This document shows, piece after piece, positions 8,774 to 18,005 of a stretch of DNA of 64,000 nt. A model generated the notes under the pieces. It saw only the letters and a program-made list of their open reading frames with translations, did not search any database and had not been told where the DNA came from. Position numbers and translations under genes: made by a program. The stretch comes from Bacilliculturomica massiliensis (lineage in GTDB: Bacteria > Bacillota > Clostridia > Peptostreptococcales > Anaerovoracaceae). The first letter of the stretch is position 1, and the number at the start of each line of letters is the position of its first letter. Location: positions 1,998,643-2,062,642 of the forward strand of contig NZ_LR027603.1 of assembly GCF_900605495.1 (NCBI RefSeq). Direction: 5' to 3'.

Positions 8774-10078
8774 TCAGAGCTCAAGCGGCGGCCGGGCTGT
8801 GTCCAGCACATCCCGCACATCGAAGTACCAGGTCTTAACCTCCTCCGCTCTCCTATTCATAGTATAACCGTCCAGGTTCACTCTTGGCATGACAATATGA
8901 TCGCCATTATTTCTGATCGTTCTACTGTTTCCTACAGAGCAGAAGATCCGATAGCCCCCCTGACCGATGATATAACGATATCGTGGATCGCTGTTCTTCC
9001 ACGTAAAACCGAAGGGGGAAATGTAAATGTCCGTCTCCCCGACCCAGGGCTCGATCTTTTCCTTCCAGCGGTCCGTATCGTATTTCACCTGCCCCAGCGT
9101 GGCCCTGCCCGCCTGAAACCAGGAACTGTTATGCGTATAGCTGTGACACGCGAAATTCCAGCCTTCCGACCGCAGCGCGGCGGCGATGGTCTTCACGGTC
9201 TGCTGCCATTCCGCCTCCTGGGGCAGACCATCGGTGATCCGGTAACCCAGGGCTCCTTCATAGCCGGTGAGAGCCAGCGTGCCCTTGGCTCCACGGAAGG
9301 AAAAATCGGGATACTGTTCCACAAAATCGTCTAAGATCGGAACCACGTCGCCGTCCCGCGTGACGGTCTTCACGCCCTCCGGCGTCTCCACCTCCGTCCA
9401 GACCCGGCCGTCTTCTCCCATCACCAGCCGGTCCGCAAAACCGTCCGGCTTCATATAATCATAGTAGTTCACATCATCCACAGAGAGGACCAGCGGGACC
9501 TTTCCCTCCGGCAGATAGATATCCCTGAGCACCACGCTGCCGGGATGTTCGGGATCCTCCTGTATGTATTCTTTCAGATCGTAGAGCACATAGCCCTTTT
9601 CCCGCAGCAGCGGAAGCATAGCCTTAAACTCTTTGACCGTGGTCATCCACATATTGTAGCCCTTTGCCGGATGGCCCTTATCGTCAAAGGCCAGCTGGGG
9701 ATAGACGATGAGACTGTGAAAAAACACATGGTGCACCGGCCCGTCGTAGCGGACCAGCGATCCTTTTGCCGTCTCGATCTCCCCGATCTTCGCCGCGATG
9801 AGACCGGCCGCGTCATCGCCGGCGCTCTCCGCCGCCGCGCTCAGCTCCGGATCTTCCCGCAGTACGGCAAGCGCCTCGTCGTAGTAGTAACCCTGATAAA
9901 GCCGCTCCGCTTTGGAAAGCGCGTCCGTTATCAATTCCATGCGCGCCGCTCTGGCAGCCTCAGCCTCCGCAGCGGCCGCTTCCGCCCGCGCCCGCTCTTC
10001 CCCGGCGCCCTGAAACAGAAAAACTCCCAGGATGACCGCCGCGGTCAGTCCCGCAGCGATCAGAACATTCGTCTTCAT
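8774..10078 (-). CDS. Membrane-anchored polysaccharide deacetylase family protein
   Basis: Protein of 434 residues with an uncleaved N-terminal membrane anchor (about 3-22), an Ala/Glu-rich helical stretch (25-95) and a NodB-like deacetylase domain (about 105-430). Visible motifs include LVLSVDDVNYYDY (metal-site Asp pair) and the His motif FACHSYTHNS. Members remove N- or O-acetyl groups from cell-wall glycans. The insertion between the two motifs (FADRLVMGEDGRVW and following) is typical of a clostridial subgroup with a large extra loop. Start ATG is preceded only by a weak GGCGGAG. A 111-bp gap separates it from the GerMN gene. Confidence 0.85.
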   Translation of the reverse strand: MKTNVLIAAGLTAAVILGVFLFQGAGEERARAEAAAAEAEAARAARMELITDALSKAERLYQGYYYDEALAVLREDPELSAAAESAGDDAAGLIAAKIGEIETAKGSLVRYDGPVHHVFFHSLIVYPQLAFDDKGHPAKGYNMWMTTVKEFKAMLPLLREKGYVLYDLKEYIQEDPEHPGSVVLRDIYLPEGKVPLVLSVDDVNYYDYMKPDGFADRLVMGEDGRVWTEVETPEGVKTVTRDGDVVPILDDFVEQYPDFSFRGAKGTLALTGYEGALGYRITDGLPQEAEWQQTVKTIAAALRSEGWNFACHSYTHNSSWFQAGRATLGQVKYDTDRWKEKIEPWVGETDIYISPFGFTWKNSDPRYRYIIGQGGYRIFCSVGNSRTIRNNGDHIVMPRVNLDGYTMNRRAEEVKTWYFDVRDVLDTARPPLEL

Positions 10079-10181
10079 CTCCGCCCTCTTTTCCCGAACC
10101 CTTTATCTCGTGTTTGCCCGCTTTGCTCTGTATTAGTGAGACGTATGGTTTTTCATAAAGTTCCCGGAATACGAAACGGCT

Positions 10182-10234
10182 GCGTCCGCCGCGCACAGAA
10201 TCTGTATAATAACCGCCCTGCGGTTATTATATCA
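10182..10234. repeat. Dispersed palindromic intergenic repeat, single partial copy
   Basis: The sequence GCGTCCGCCGCGCACAGAAT followed by an 11-bp perfect palindrome (ATAATAACCGC, loop CCT, GCGGTTATTAT) recurs at 27.1-27.3 kb and 40.1-40.4 kb. In this copy the A/G differences on the two arms compensate (AACCGC/GCGGTT instead of AGCCGC/GCGGCT), which suggests the stem is under selection. Confidence 0.75.
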
Positions 10235-10254
10235 CAGATCCCCACGTCCTTATA

Positions 10255-11457
10255 TTACGATTTCATGAGATCCCCCGCCGCCGGACGAAGGGCCCGGTCC
10301 AGAAACTCCGTCAGCACCAGCGCGGCCTCCTCCACGTCCGCCGCCCTTACTTTTTCGTGGGATGTATGGGCGTCGGACAGCGCCCCCGGCCCGTAGATCA
10401 CTGTGGGGATATTCCCGCAGGTGATCAGCCAGTCTGCGTCTGCGTGAGCTACAAAGCCCCTGTCTGCCGGCGTTCTGCCGGTCACCGCCTCCACGCTCTC
10501 CCGCATCAGTCGCGCCGCGGGCTCTTCCCGGGAAATAACGGCGGCGTTTCCCTCGCCGGCGACGTTGATCTCATAGTTCAGTTCCGGTATTTTTTCCTTG
10601 ACTCCGTCGCAGATCCGCCGGAGCTCCGCCAGGGATCCTTCCGCCGTCTGGCCGGGGACCAGCCGCCGTTCCACCTGCGCTCTGGCCGTCTCAGGCACGA
10701 TATTGATCTGTACGCCCCCTGAGATGGTCCCCACGTTCAGCGTCCCCTTGCGGCCCAAAAGATCGGACCAGCGCCTCTCCGCCTGCTCCTCAAGCGCGAT
10801 GAGCAGATGAGCCATGTGTATGACAGCGTTGATCCCCTTCTCCGGCGCGCTGCCATGGGACGGCTTTCCATGGGTTATGATCTCATATTCCATTTTTCCA
10901 AACTCGCCGATACAGGGAATATTGTCGGTGGGTTCCCCGCAGATGGCCATATCGGCTTTCACCAGCCCGTCCTTCACCGCTTTCCACGTGCCTTTCGCGC
11001 TGGGCGGCGATATCTCCTCCGCCACGGCGCCCATAAAGATCAGCTTGCCCTGCCGCCGGCCGCCCTCCGGCGGCCGCTGCGTGACCACAGTGTCCACAGC
11101 AGTCAGCATGGCGGCCATAGCCCCCTTGGGGTCGCAGGCTCCCCTGCCCCAGATGACGCCATCTTCCTCTTCCGCGGCGAAAGGACCGCGCTCCCAGCCG
11201 TCGCCCACCGGCACATTATCCAGATGGGTATTCAGTAAAATGACCGGCCCTTCTGCGTCTCCGAAGGAATACTCCCCGTACAGATTGCCGTGACGGTCCC
11301 GGTACACCTTCATTCCCATGTTCTCCAGCTTTCCGGCCACGAACTCCGCCAGTTCGTTCTCCTCCCCGCTCATACTTCGGATCCGGATCAGCTCCTTCAG
11401 CAGAGCGGCCGCGCTTTTTCCGCAGCCGCCGGCCTGTCCGCTGTTTTCATATTTCAT
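10255..11457 (-). CDS. M20 family zinc peptidase (ArgE/DapE/CPG2 type)
   Basis: Metallopeptidase or deacylase of 400 residues. Metal ligands and catalytic residues show as NTHLDNVP (His and Asp), GRGACDPKG (bridging Asp) and AVAEEISPP (catalytic and ligand Glu), with a dimerisation domain roughly at 185-295. The chosen ATG follows GGAGG at a 7-nt spacing; an upstream in-frame ATG adds 18 residues but has no clear site. Members hydrolyse N-acyl amino acids or dipeptides; the substrate is undetermined. The gene stands alone, with a palindromic repeat just downstream that could help end transcription. Confidence 0.88.
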   Translation of the reverse strand: MKYENSGQAGGCGKSAAALLKELIRIRSMSGEENELAEFVAGKLENMGMKVYRDRHGNLYGEYSFGDAEGPVILLNTHLDNVPVGDGWERGPFAAEEEDGVIWGRGACDPKGAMAAMLTAVDTVVTQRPPEGGRRQGKLIFMGAVAEEISPPSAKGTWKAVKDGLVKADMAICGEPTDNIPCIGEFGKMEYEIITHGKPSHGSAPEKGINAVIHMAHLLIALEEQAERRWSDLLGRKGTLNVGTISGGVQINIVPETARAQVERRLVPGQTAEGSLAELRRICDGVKEKIPELNYEINVAGEGNAAVISREEPAARLMRESVEAVTGRTPADRGFVAHADADWLITCGNIPTVIYGPGALSDAHTSHEKVRAADVEEAALVLTEFLDRALRPAAGDLMKS

Positions 11458-11819
11458 ATCCCAGCCTCCATCTCTTCCTCTATGGCATTCCGCCTTTTCC
11501 GGCGGGTCCATATGGTCTGATCTGACTGAACTCTATTTTATATAAATGCGGCAAAAATTGCAACCGAAGGCGAGAAACGGCCATCTTTCAACAGCCCGTG
11601 CCCTCCGGCAGTTTTTTCTGCCCGATCCCTGAATAAATCCTATAAATACCGCTAAAAAAACGAGTCGATCTGTGATAGAATGAATACAGAAAGAGACAGG
11701 ATCCGTCATGCGGATCAATTGATTTTTCTCTAAAATATTTAGAACTTTTTCCGGCTGATCTCCGTCTATTCCATGGACGAAAAAAACAGACGGATTTACG
11801 ATGATAAAGGGGATTGGAT
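11458..11819. other. Divergent intergenic region
   Basis: About 360 bp between the M20 peptidase and the SGNH lipoprotein, with no gene I can support. It holds a short hairpin (TCCGTCT at about 11760 with AGACGGA at about 11790) ahead of the SGNH gene and an A+T-rich stretch near 11725-11750 suited to a promoter. I recognise no riboswitch. Confidence 0.5.
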
Positions 11820-12719
11820 ATGATAAAGGGAAAACGCGCGGCTCTGGCCGCTTTACTTGCTGTGTCCTTGATGACGGGCGCTCTGCTCACCGGCTGCGGA
11901 GGCGGCTCCATACAGGCCAGCAGCACGGCGGGAGGCCCGCCTTCAGATCAGGAGAACGCCGGTCAGCAGAGCGACGATCCCGGCAGAGATCCCGCCGGAG
12001 CCGCCGCCCCAAAGACAGATGAAAACGCGGATCAGACAGATCGTTCCGACGCCGGCGGGAGCGACGCAGCCGAAAGGACCGACGGCGCGCCCAAAGCTCC
12101 CGGGGCAGACGCCGGGGGAACGGAAGACGCGCAGTCTCAGAAGAGTTCCGCCGAAGACAGTTACTTCGACGACGCTCTCTTTATCGGAGACTCGCTGACG
12201 GAAGGTTTTCAGCTGCACGGCGGCATAACGAACGCCACTTACTACGGCTTTAAAAATCTCAATGTAAAAGAAGTCTTCAGCAAACCTCTGGTCAGATCCG
12301 GAGGAGGAAAAATTACCATCGCCGACGCCATCAGAAAAAACAGTTTCGGCAAATACTATATCATGCTTGGCGCAAATGAGCTGGGCTGGGTATACCCGGA
12401 GGTGTTCACAGAAAAATACGGCGAGCTGATCGATCTGATCCGCCAGGTAAACCCGGAGGCGAAGATCTATCTCCAGTCCGTATTGCCCGTCTCCGAGGAA
12501 ACGTCCAGGACCAGCAAAATCTACAGCAATGACCGCATCGATTATTACGATGAACTGATCTCCGCTCTCGCCGCCGAAAAAGGCGTGACTTATCTGAACG
12601 TGCGCGAAGCGGTTGAAAACGAAAACGGCGTGCTGCCCGATGAAGCCGCCACGGACGGCGTTCATCTGAACAGGGATTACTGCCTGAAATGGGCTGACTA
12701 CCTGCGCCAGAACCAGTGA
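11820..12719 (+). CDS. SGNH/GDSL-family lipoprotein
   Basis: Lipoprotein of 299 residues with the lipobox LTGC at about 25, a disordered Ser/Ala/Asp-rich linker (about 30-115) and an SGNH hydrolase domain. Block I is FIGDSLTEGF (catalytic Ser), the oxyanion Asn is in LGANELGW, and the Asp/His pair is in TDGVHL. The ATG has AAAGGGG 7 nt upstream; a TTG 6 nt earlier is less likely. The next genes are a DUF4358 lipoprotein, an MBOAT and a DHHW protein, so this enzyme probably transfers or removes acyl groups on a surface polysaccharide. Confidence 0.87.
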   Translation: MIKGKRAALAALLAVSLMTGALLTGCGGGSIQASSTAGGPPSDQENAGQQSDDPGRDPAGAAAPKTDENADQTDRSDAGGSDAAERTDGAPKAPGADAGGTEDAQSQKSSAEDSYFDDALFIGDSLTEGFQLHGGITNATYYGFKNLNVKEVFSKPLVRSGGGKITIADAIRKNSFGKYYIMLGANELGWVYPEVFTEKYGELIDLIRQVNPEAKIYLQSVLPVSEETSRTSKIYSNDRIDYYDELISALAAEKGVTYLNVREAVENENGVLPDEAATDGVHLNRDYCLKWADYLRQNQ

Positions 12720-12824
12720 TCCAGCTGATATCCGGCATGCCCGGACACGCTCCGTTTTAACGCCCGTATTTGACTATAGAAAGCGGCGCCGGACCCCGGC
12801 GGCGAACGAGAGGAGATGACCGCA

Positions 12825-13379
12825 ATGAACAAACGGCACGGACAATACGATAAAGACTTGGACAGATCCGCAGCTGCTGCCAACAGGTTTTCCCGCAGGC
12901 TTACCGCCCCGGCGGTTTTCCTGCTTTCCGCACTGCTCCTTCTGTCGCTGGCGCTCACCGGCTGCGGAGGCGGCGACAGCGATCAGCCGGTGACCATCGA
13001 TATGGATAAACTGGCGCTGGAACTGCAGGAAGGCATCGCCTTCAAGGATACCATGAGCGAGGTGGATTCCGCCGTATTTTACATGCTTTACGGTCTTACC
13101 GAGGAGGACGTGGACCGGGAGGTCATGATCAGCAGCACCGGCGCTACCGCAGAGGAGATCACCATCATCCACGCGGCTTCCGCCGACAAACTTGAAGGGA
13201 TCCGCAGCGCGGTGGACGCTCACATTCAGGCTCAGAGGGACGGATTTGAAAACTACGTTCCGGAGGAGCTCGACAAGCTGGCGGAGCCTGTCATCAAGGA
13301 GATCGGCGATTACATCATCGTCTGTGTATCCGACGACAATTCCGGCGCGGAAAATATCATCGCACAGTACGGAAAGTAG
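12825..13379 (+). CDS. DUF4358 lipoprotein
   Basis: Lipoprotein of 184 residues with a long basic N region, a hydrophobic core and the lipobox LTGC (about residue 47), then a DUF4358 domain (about 60-184). No function is established for DUF4358, but it is often found next to MBOAT/DHHW acylation genes in Clostridia, as here. I preferred the second ATG: AGAGGAG sits directly against the first ATG but 9 nt from this one. Confidence 0.82.
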   Translation: MNKRHGQYDKDLDRSAAAANRFSRRLTAPAVFLLSALLLLSLALTGCGGGDSDQPVTIDMDKLALELQEGIAFKDTMSEVDSAVFYMLYGLTEEDVDREVMISSTGATAEEITIIHAASADKLEGIRSAVDAHIQAQRDGFENYVPEELDKLAEPVIKEIGDYIIVCVSDDNSGAENIIAQYGK

Positions 13380-13400
13380 CCCTGCCGCCAAGAATGATTG

Positions 13401-13420
13401 CCCGGAGCGAAAGCTCCGGG
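13401..13420 (+). other. GNRA-capped hairpin between DUF4358 and MBOAT genes
   Basis: CCCGGAGC and GCTCCGGG form a perfect 8-bp stem closed by a GAAA tetraloop. It is followed by an A-run, not a T-run, on the plus strand, so it is not an ordinary terminator. It lies about 30 nt before the MBOAT start and may protect or process the operon mRNA. Confidence 0.4.
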
Positions 13421-13452
13421 TAAAAAAATGACCGAATGGAGCAAATGATTTT

Positions 13453-14928
13453 ATGATATTCAGCAGTCTTGTATTTCTGTTTTATTTCCTGCCTGTCGTT
13501 CTGGCCCTGTATGCACTGGCTCCCCGCAGAGGAAAAAACGCGGTTCTCTTTGCGGCGAGCCTTCTTTTTTATGCCTGGGGAGAGCCGGTGTATGTGTTTC
13601 TCATGCTCTTTTCCATCCTGGCCAACTACCTGCTGGGTCTGAGCATTCACCGGGCGCTGGCCGGTGATACAAAGACCGGTCTGAACGCAGCAGGGTGCGC
13701 TGAGACCACGGGCTATCAAGGGACAAGTCCCGCCGCACGCAGACGGCTCATTCTGGCCTGCGCGCTGAACCTGGCTCTGCTGGGCTTTTTCAAGTACGCA
13801 GGCTTTTTTATCGCAAACCTGAATCTTGCGCTGGGTCTTCACATCGCAGACCCCGATCTTCCGCTGCCTCTGGGCATCTCTTTTTATACGTTCCAGGCCA
13901 TGTCCTACATCATCGACCTGTACCGGGGAAAGGTGGCGGTCCAGAAAAGTTTCGTGGCCTTTGGAACGTATGTGGCGCTCTTTCCGCAGCTCATCGCCGG
14001 GCCTATCGTACGCTTTCAGACCATCGCGGAGGAACTGACCCTCCGAAGCCATTCTTTGGCCGGCTTTTCCCAGGGAGCCCTGCGTTTTACCGCGGGTCTG
14101 GGAAAAAAGGTGCTGCTGGCCAACAGCGCCGGAGCCGTGTTCGAACAGGCCATGCAGTCCGGCGGCGCCGGTTCCGGCATATCCGTGCTCTCCGCCTGGA
14201 TCGGCGTGCTGGCTTTTACCATGCAGATCTACTTTGATTTCTCCGGTTACTCCGACATGGCCATCGGCCTGGGCCGCATGTTTGGATTTCATTTTCCGGA
14301 AAACTTCAACTACCCCTATATCTCGCAAAGCATCACGGAATTCTGGCGGCGGTGGCACATTACGCTCAGCTCCTGGTTCAGGGAATACGTTTATATTCCT
14401 CTGGGCGGAAACCGCCGGGGAACACTTCTGCAGCTGCGCAATATCGCGGCAGTCTGGGCCCTGACCGGCATCTGGCACGGGGCCAGCTGGAACTTTCTGG
14501 TCTGGGGCGTCTATTTCGGCGTCCTTCTCATCGCGGAAAAGCTCTTTCTCCTGCGGGCGCTTCAGCGGGCTCCCGCCCTGTTGCGGCACGTCTACACCAT
14601 GTTCTTCGTCATCGTCAGCTGGGCTGTTTTTTCCGCGGACGACCTCTCCGGAGCAGCCGCTTTTCTGGCTTCCCTCTCCGGACTTTCCGGCGGGCCGCTG
14701 AGCGATGGAACGGGCCTGTATCTGCTGCAGAACCACGCTCTGTTCTTCCTTCTGCTTATGATCGGCTCCACTCCCCTTCCCAAGCGGCTCTGGATCCGCC
14801 TCAGCGGCGGTCTCCCCCAAACGGCCGCGGGGCTGGTCCGAAGCGCGGGCATGGCCGCCGTCCTGCTCCTGTCCGTGGCTTACCTGGTATCATCATCGTA
14901 TAATCCGTTTCTGTACTTTCGGTTTTAG
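13453..14928 (+). CDS. MBOAT family O-acyltransferase (AlgI/DltB type)
   Basis: Polytopic membrane protein of 491 residues. Typical MBOAT blocks are present: PLGISFYTFQAMSYIIDLYR, the arginine-rich FWRRWHITLSSWFREYVYIPLGGN segment and the invariant histidine in GIWHGASWNFLVWG. AlgI/DltB relatives move acyl groups from a cytoplasmic donor across the membrane to an extracellular acceptor. The DHHW gene starts 12 bp downstream. The acceptor here is probably an exported polysaccharide, which is inferred from the operon. GGAG lies 12 nt before the ATG, so the ribosome binding site is loose. Confidence 0.92.
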   Translation: MIFSSLVFLFYFLPVVLALYALAPRRGKNAVLFAASLLFYAWGEPVYVFLMLFSILANYLLGLSIHRALAGDTKTGLNAAGCAETTGYQGTSPAARRRLILACALNLALLGFFKYAGFFIANLNLALGLHIADPDLPLPLGISFYTFQAMSYIIDLYRGKVAVQKSFVAFGTYVALFPQLIAGPIVRFQTIAEELTLRSHSLAGFSQGALRFTAGLGKKVLLANSAGAVFEQAMQSGGAGSGISVLSAWIGVLAFTMQIYFDFSGYSDMAIGLGRMFGFHFPENFNYPYISQSITEFWRRWHITLSSWFREYVYIPLGGNRRGTLLQLRNIAAVWALTGIWHGASWNFLVWGVYFGVLLIAEKLFLLRALQRAPALLRHVYTMFFVIVSWAVFSADDLSGAAAFLASLSGLSGGPLSDGTGLYLLQNHALFFLLLMIGSTPLPKRLWIRLSGGLPQTAAGLVRSAGMAAVLLLSVAYLVSSSYNPFLYFRF

Positions 14929-14940
14929 GAGGGCCGTCCT

Positions 14941-16221
14941 ATGAAAAAAAAGTGTGATCCCTGCGCCGTTCTTCCGGCGCTGGTCTTCATCGCGCTCATC
15001 GCCGGGATCTCCCTGTGGAATATCCTCCTGCCCCGGAAGGATTTTTCCGAGATGGAAAACCGCAGCCTTGCAGCATTTCCGCCGCTGTCTTTCGAACAGA
15101 TCCGTTCTGGAAAATGGATGAGCGAATTCGACGACTACGCTTCCGACCAGTTTCTGTTCCGCGACGGCTTTATGAAAATAAAAACGGCCGCCGATCTGTC
15201 CCTTTTGCGGCAGGACAACGGCCGCGTGTATTTTGGGAAAGACGGCTATCTGTTTCCCATGAGCCAGATCGACGAAACTCAGGAGACCGCAGCCTTAAAG
15301 CTGGTCTCGGACTTTGCGGCCAAAGCCCTGGAAAGAGATCCCCGGCTCCGCCTGTCCGTCCTGCTGGCCCCCACGGCTCAGTCCGTGCTGTCGGATAAAC
15401 TTCCTCCCCACGCTCCGGTCTCCGATGAACCGGCGGCTCTCAGGCGGGCGGCGGACTTCCTTCACGCTGCGGTTCCCGGTCTGATCTTTACCGACCCTCT
15501 TGCTCAACTGCGCTCCGCAGCCTCCGCCCCAGGCGGGGAAGATCCCGCGGGAGAGTACGGAGATGAACCGGCGGACGGCGAAGGGCAGCTGTATTACCGG
15601 ACCGACCACCACTGGACCACCGACGGCGCTTATCTGGCTTACCGCCAATGGGCCCAGGACAACGGCTTCACCCCCGCCAGCCGGAACTCTTTTCAGCGCG
15701 AGACAGTCTCCCACAGCTTCCTTGGCACCAATCAGGCCAAAGCGCCGGGCTACACAGTCCTTCCTGATCCCATCGCCGTCTATACGCCGAAAGAGCCCGT
15801 CGGCCCCTGCCGTATCACCGTCTGGAAGGATGCGGCGGATCCGGCCGAAATAGAGATCCGGGACAGCTTTTATGATCCTGCTTTTCTTAAAACAAAAGAT
15901 CAGTACGCCTACTTTCTGGGCGGCAACGACCCGCAGCTGCGCGTCGAGACCCCGGTCAAAAACGGCCGGAAGCTGCTGCTCATCAAGGATTCCTATGCCA
16001 ACTGCATGGTCCCCTTCCTGGCTCTCCACTTTGAGGAGATCTATATCACTGATCTGCGCTATTCCCACGGAAAGCTGCTGCCAGCGCCGGGAGACGGAAC
16101 CGGAGACGCAGCCGGCGGCGTTTCGCCCGCCGGCTTTACGGACGTGATGTTTCTCTACAATATCGAATCCTTCTCCAGCGATAAAAATCTGGCGTACCTG
16201 ACTCAGCTGAAGCTGAACTAG
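14941..16221 (+). CDS. DHHW family protein (AlgJ/AlgX-like)
   Basis: Protein of 426 residues anchored by one N-terminal helix (about 8-26). Conserved blocks are FSEMENRSL, DQFLFRDGF, YFGKDGYLF, the name-giving TDHHWTTDGAY, and LLIKDSYANC with the SGNH-like Ser. Members are the extracytoplasmic partners of MBOAT acyltransferases and complete O-acetylation of exopolysaccharides. It ends on a CTAG shared with the convergent MATE gene, so the two stop codons overlap. AGGAGGGCCGTCC upstream gives a good ribosome binding site. Confidence 0.9.
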   Translation: MKKKCDPCAVLPALVFIALIAGISLWNILLPRKDFSEMENRSLAAFPPLSFEQIRSGKWMSEFDDYASDQFLFRDGFMKIKTAADLSLLRQDNGRVYFGKDGYLFPMSQIDETQETAALKLVSDFAAKALERDPRLRLSVLLAPTAQSVLSDKLPPHAPVSDEPAALRRAADFLHAAVPGLIFTDPLAQLRSAASAPGGEDPAGEYGDEPADGEGQLYYRTDHHWTTDGAYLAYRQWAQDNGFTPASRNSFQRETVSHSFLGTNQAKAPGYTVLPDPIAVYTPKEPVGPCRITVWKDAADPAEIEIRDSFYDPAFLKTKDQYAYFLGGNDPQLRVETPVKNGRKLLLIKDSYANCMVPFLALHFEEIYITDLRYSHGKLLPAPGDGTGDAAGGVSPAGFTDVMFLYNIESFSSDKNLAYLTQLKLN

Positions 16222-17525
16222 ATCTGGTCCATTCTGCGAAGCGCGGCCGCCGTGATCGCTCCGGCCGCAGCTTCGGCGCAGACAAAGGAGAGCCAGACGC
16301 CGTTCATTCCCAGAAGGCCCGGCAAGATCAGCACGAACAGCAGGATCGCTGCCAGTCCTCTGGTGACCGATACTGCAAAGCCGGCCCCCGGCCGTTCGGC
16401 CGCGCTGAGAAAGGCCGAGGCCACAATGTTGACGCCCGCAAATAAAAAACCTGCAAAATAAATGCGGAACCCTTCCAGCGCGATGGCTGCCAGCGCGCCG
16501 TCCCCCTCTCTGTTGAACAGGCTCACCACCTGATCCGCTCTCACATTGACCGCCGCGTAGATCAGGACCGCCAGCGCCGCGGCCAGCGTCACCGAATATC
16601 TCCGCAGCCGCTTCAGCGTCTCCCCGTCCTTTCTTCCCACCGCCTGACTCACAAGAGGCTGGACTCCCTGCGCCATTCCGGTAAACACCGCCACCGCAAC
16701 CAGCGCCACATTGGCCACGATCCCGTAGGCGGCCACGCCCACATTTCCCTCCAGACTCAATATCACCAGATTGAACGCCACCAGCACGATCCCTGAGGAG
16801 ACCTCCGTCACGAAGGTGGACGATCCCAGTGCCAGCACCGACTTTACCTGTCTCAGTTCCGGAATACACTTCACCGGATGAAATCCGTTCCGCTTTTTCA
16901 GGATATGCACCGAGAGCACGCCCATGCTGATCATGGGGGCCAGCCCTGTGGCGAAGGCCGCGCCAAAGATCCCCATGGAGAGCGGAAACATCAGCACATA
17001 ATCCAGGACCACGTTGCTGAGGCTTCCCGCCAGCATCGCAGCCATGGCCAGCCGCGGTTCTCTGTCGTTGCGCACAAAGGCGATCAAAATATTGTTGGCG
17101 ATGAAAAACGGGGCGAAAGACATCACCACCTTCAGATAGGTGTTGGTAAGCCCCAGCGTATCCTGATCCGCGCCCAGAACTTCAGCCAGGGGACTGGAGA
17201 AAAACACCCCTGCCAGCATGATCAGCAGTCCCGCCGAAAGGCCCAGCATCGCTGTGGAAGTAAAGATCCGGTCTGCTTCCCCGTCCTGTTCTCTGGATCT
17301 CAGCACCGTGTATTTCGCCGCCCCGCCGATCCCCAGCATCAATCCCGCAGCGCTGATGAGACTGTACACCGGAATAGCCAGGTTCAGCGCCGTCAGACCG
17401 TCGGCCCCCAGCGCCCTGGCGATAAAAAATGTATCTGCCAGAATATAGCAGGACAGGCCCAGCATTCCGGCCACATTCAGTCCCACATACTTCATAAAAT
17501 CCATCTGCAGTCTTTTCCGATCCAT
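16218..17525 (-). CDS. MATE family efflux transporter
   Basis: Multidrug/oligosaccharide-type exporter of 435 residues with about 12 transmembrane helices in two related halves. Landmarks are the N-terminal MDFMKYVGLNVAGML, the GIGGAAKY loop and FTGMAQGVQPLVSQAVGRKD at mid-protein, which is typical of clostridial MATE proteins. I took the ATG with GGAGGAAGAA just upstream; a longer reading frame adds 66 residues that do not look like the family. Transport is presumably driven by Na+ or H+; the substrate is unknown. Confidence 0.88.
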   Translation of the reverse strand: MDRKRLQMDFMKYVGLNVAGMLGLSCYILADTFFIARALGADGLTALNLAIPVYSLISAAGLMLGIGGAAKYTVLRSREQDGEADRIFTSTAMLGLSAGLLIMLAGVFFSSPLAEVLGADQDTLGLTNTYLKVVMSFAPFFIANNILIAFVRNDREPRLAMAAMLAGSLSNVVLDYVLMFPLSMGIFGAAFATGLAPMISMGVLSVHILKKRNGFHPVKCIPELRQVKSVLALGSSTFVTEVSSGIVLVAFNLVILSLEGNVGVAAYGIVANVALVAVAVFTGMAQGVQPLVSQAVGRKDGETLKRLRRYSVTLAAALAVLIYAAVNVRADQVVSLFNREGDGALAAIALEGFRIYFAGFLFAGVNIVASAFLSAAERPGAGFAVSVTRGLAAILLFVLILPGLLGMNGVWLSFVCAEAAAGAITAAALRRMDQI

Positions 17526-18005
17526 TTCTTCCTCCGTCTTCCCCGCTTTCACAAATCTGTCCCCTTGCTCTGCTCCCTGACGCCGCAGCCCTTTCCGGCC
17601 TGCCGTCATACTGTCGAAATACAAAAAAATACCCGGACCATTCCTTCTAAGACCTAACGGAATGTACCCAGGCACAGCCCGCTTCACCCGGTGGCGAAAC
17701 GGCGTGTTGTCATTTAGCTGCATATCAACTCAAGTGAGATGAGCATACCACAAAGGCGCGGCGGTTTCAAGAAAAATCTGCGCCACGGCCCGTCTCTTTT
17801 TTACCTGCGTCCCGGTTTCCGCTCCGTCCCGTCTGGGTTTTATGTGTCGGGGACGGTGTTTGCCCGGTCAATGTTTGCCGGGGCAGCGTTTGCCGGGGCG
17901 GTCCCCGCCTGCCCATAAAAAGAGCCTCCGCGGCGCGTGCTGCGCTGCGGAGGCCTTCACTTCCGGAGAAAACTATCTCCTTACCCGGACCATTTCGTTC
18001 CGCTT
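17526..18005. other. Intergenic region with terminator and GC-rich repeats
   Basis: No gene seen. It carries the promoter area of the MATE gene on the left, three imperfect copies of a TTTGCCGGGGC-like motif (about 17855-17905) and the terminator of the anti-sigma gene at the right end. Confidence 0.5.
17918..17954 (-). terminator. Intrinsic terminator of the sigma/anti-sigma operon
   Basis: GCCTCCGC (17924-17931) pairs with GCGGAGGC (17947-17954). On the minus strand the stem is followed by TCTTTTTAT, a good terminator for the DUF4179 gene that ends about 50 bp before it. Confidence 0.85.

Noticed and set aside
13401..13420. Hairpin between the DUF4358 and MBOAT genes as a terminator
   Set aside because: An A-run, not a T-run, follows on the transcribed strand, so it should not stop the operon.
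13357..14820. Long minus-strand open frame (487 residues)
   Set aside because: It lies antisense to the MBOAT gene, which has clear family motifs; the frame has a Gln/Gly/His-rich shadow composition and no family resemblance.
15295..16869. Minus-strand open frame of 524 residues
   Set aside because: Antisense to the DHHW gene and out of frame with the MATE gene; Gly/Arg-rich, no ribosome binding site, a by-product of high GC.
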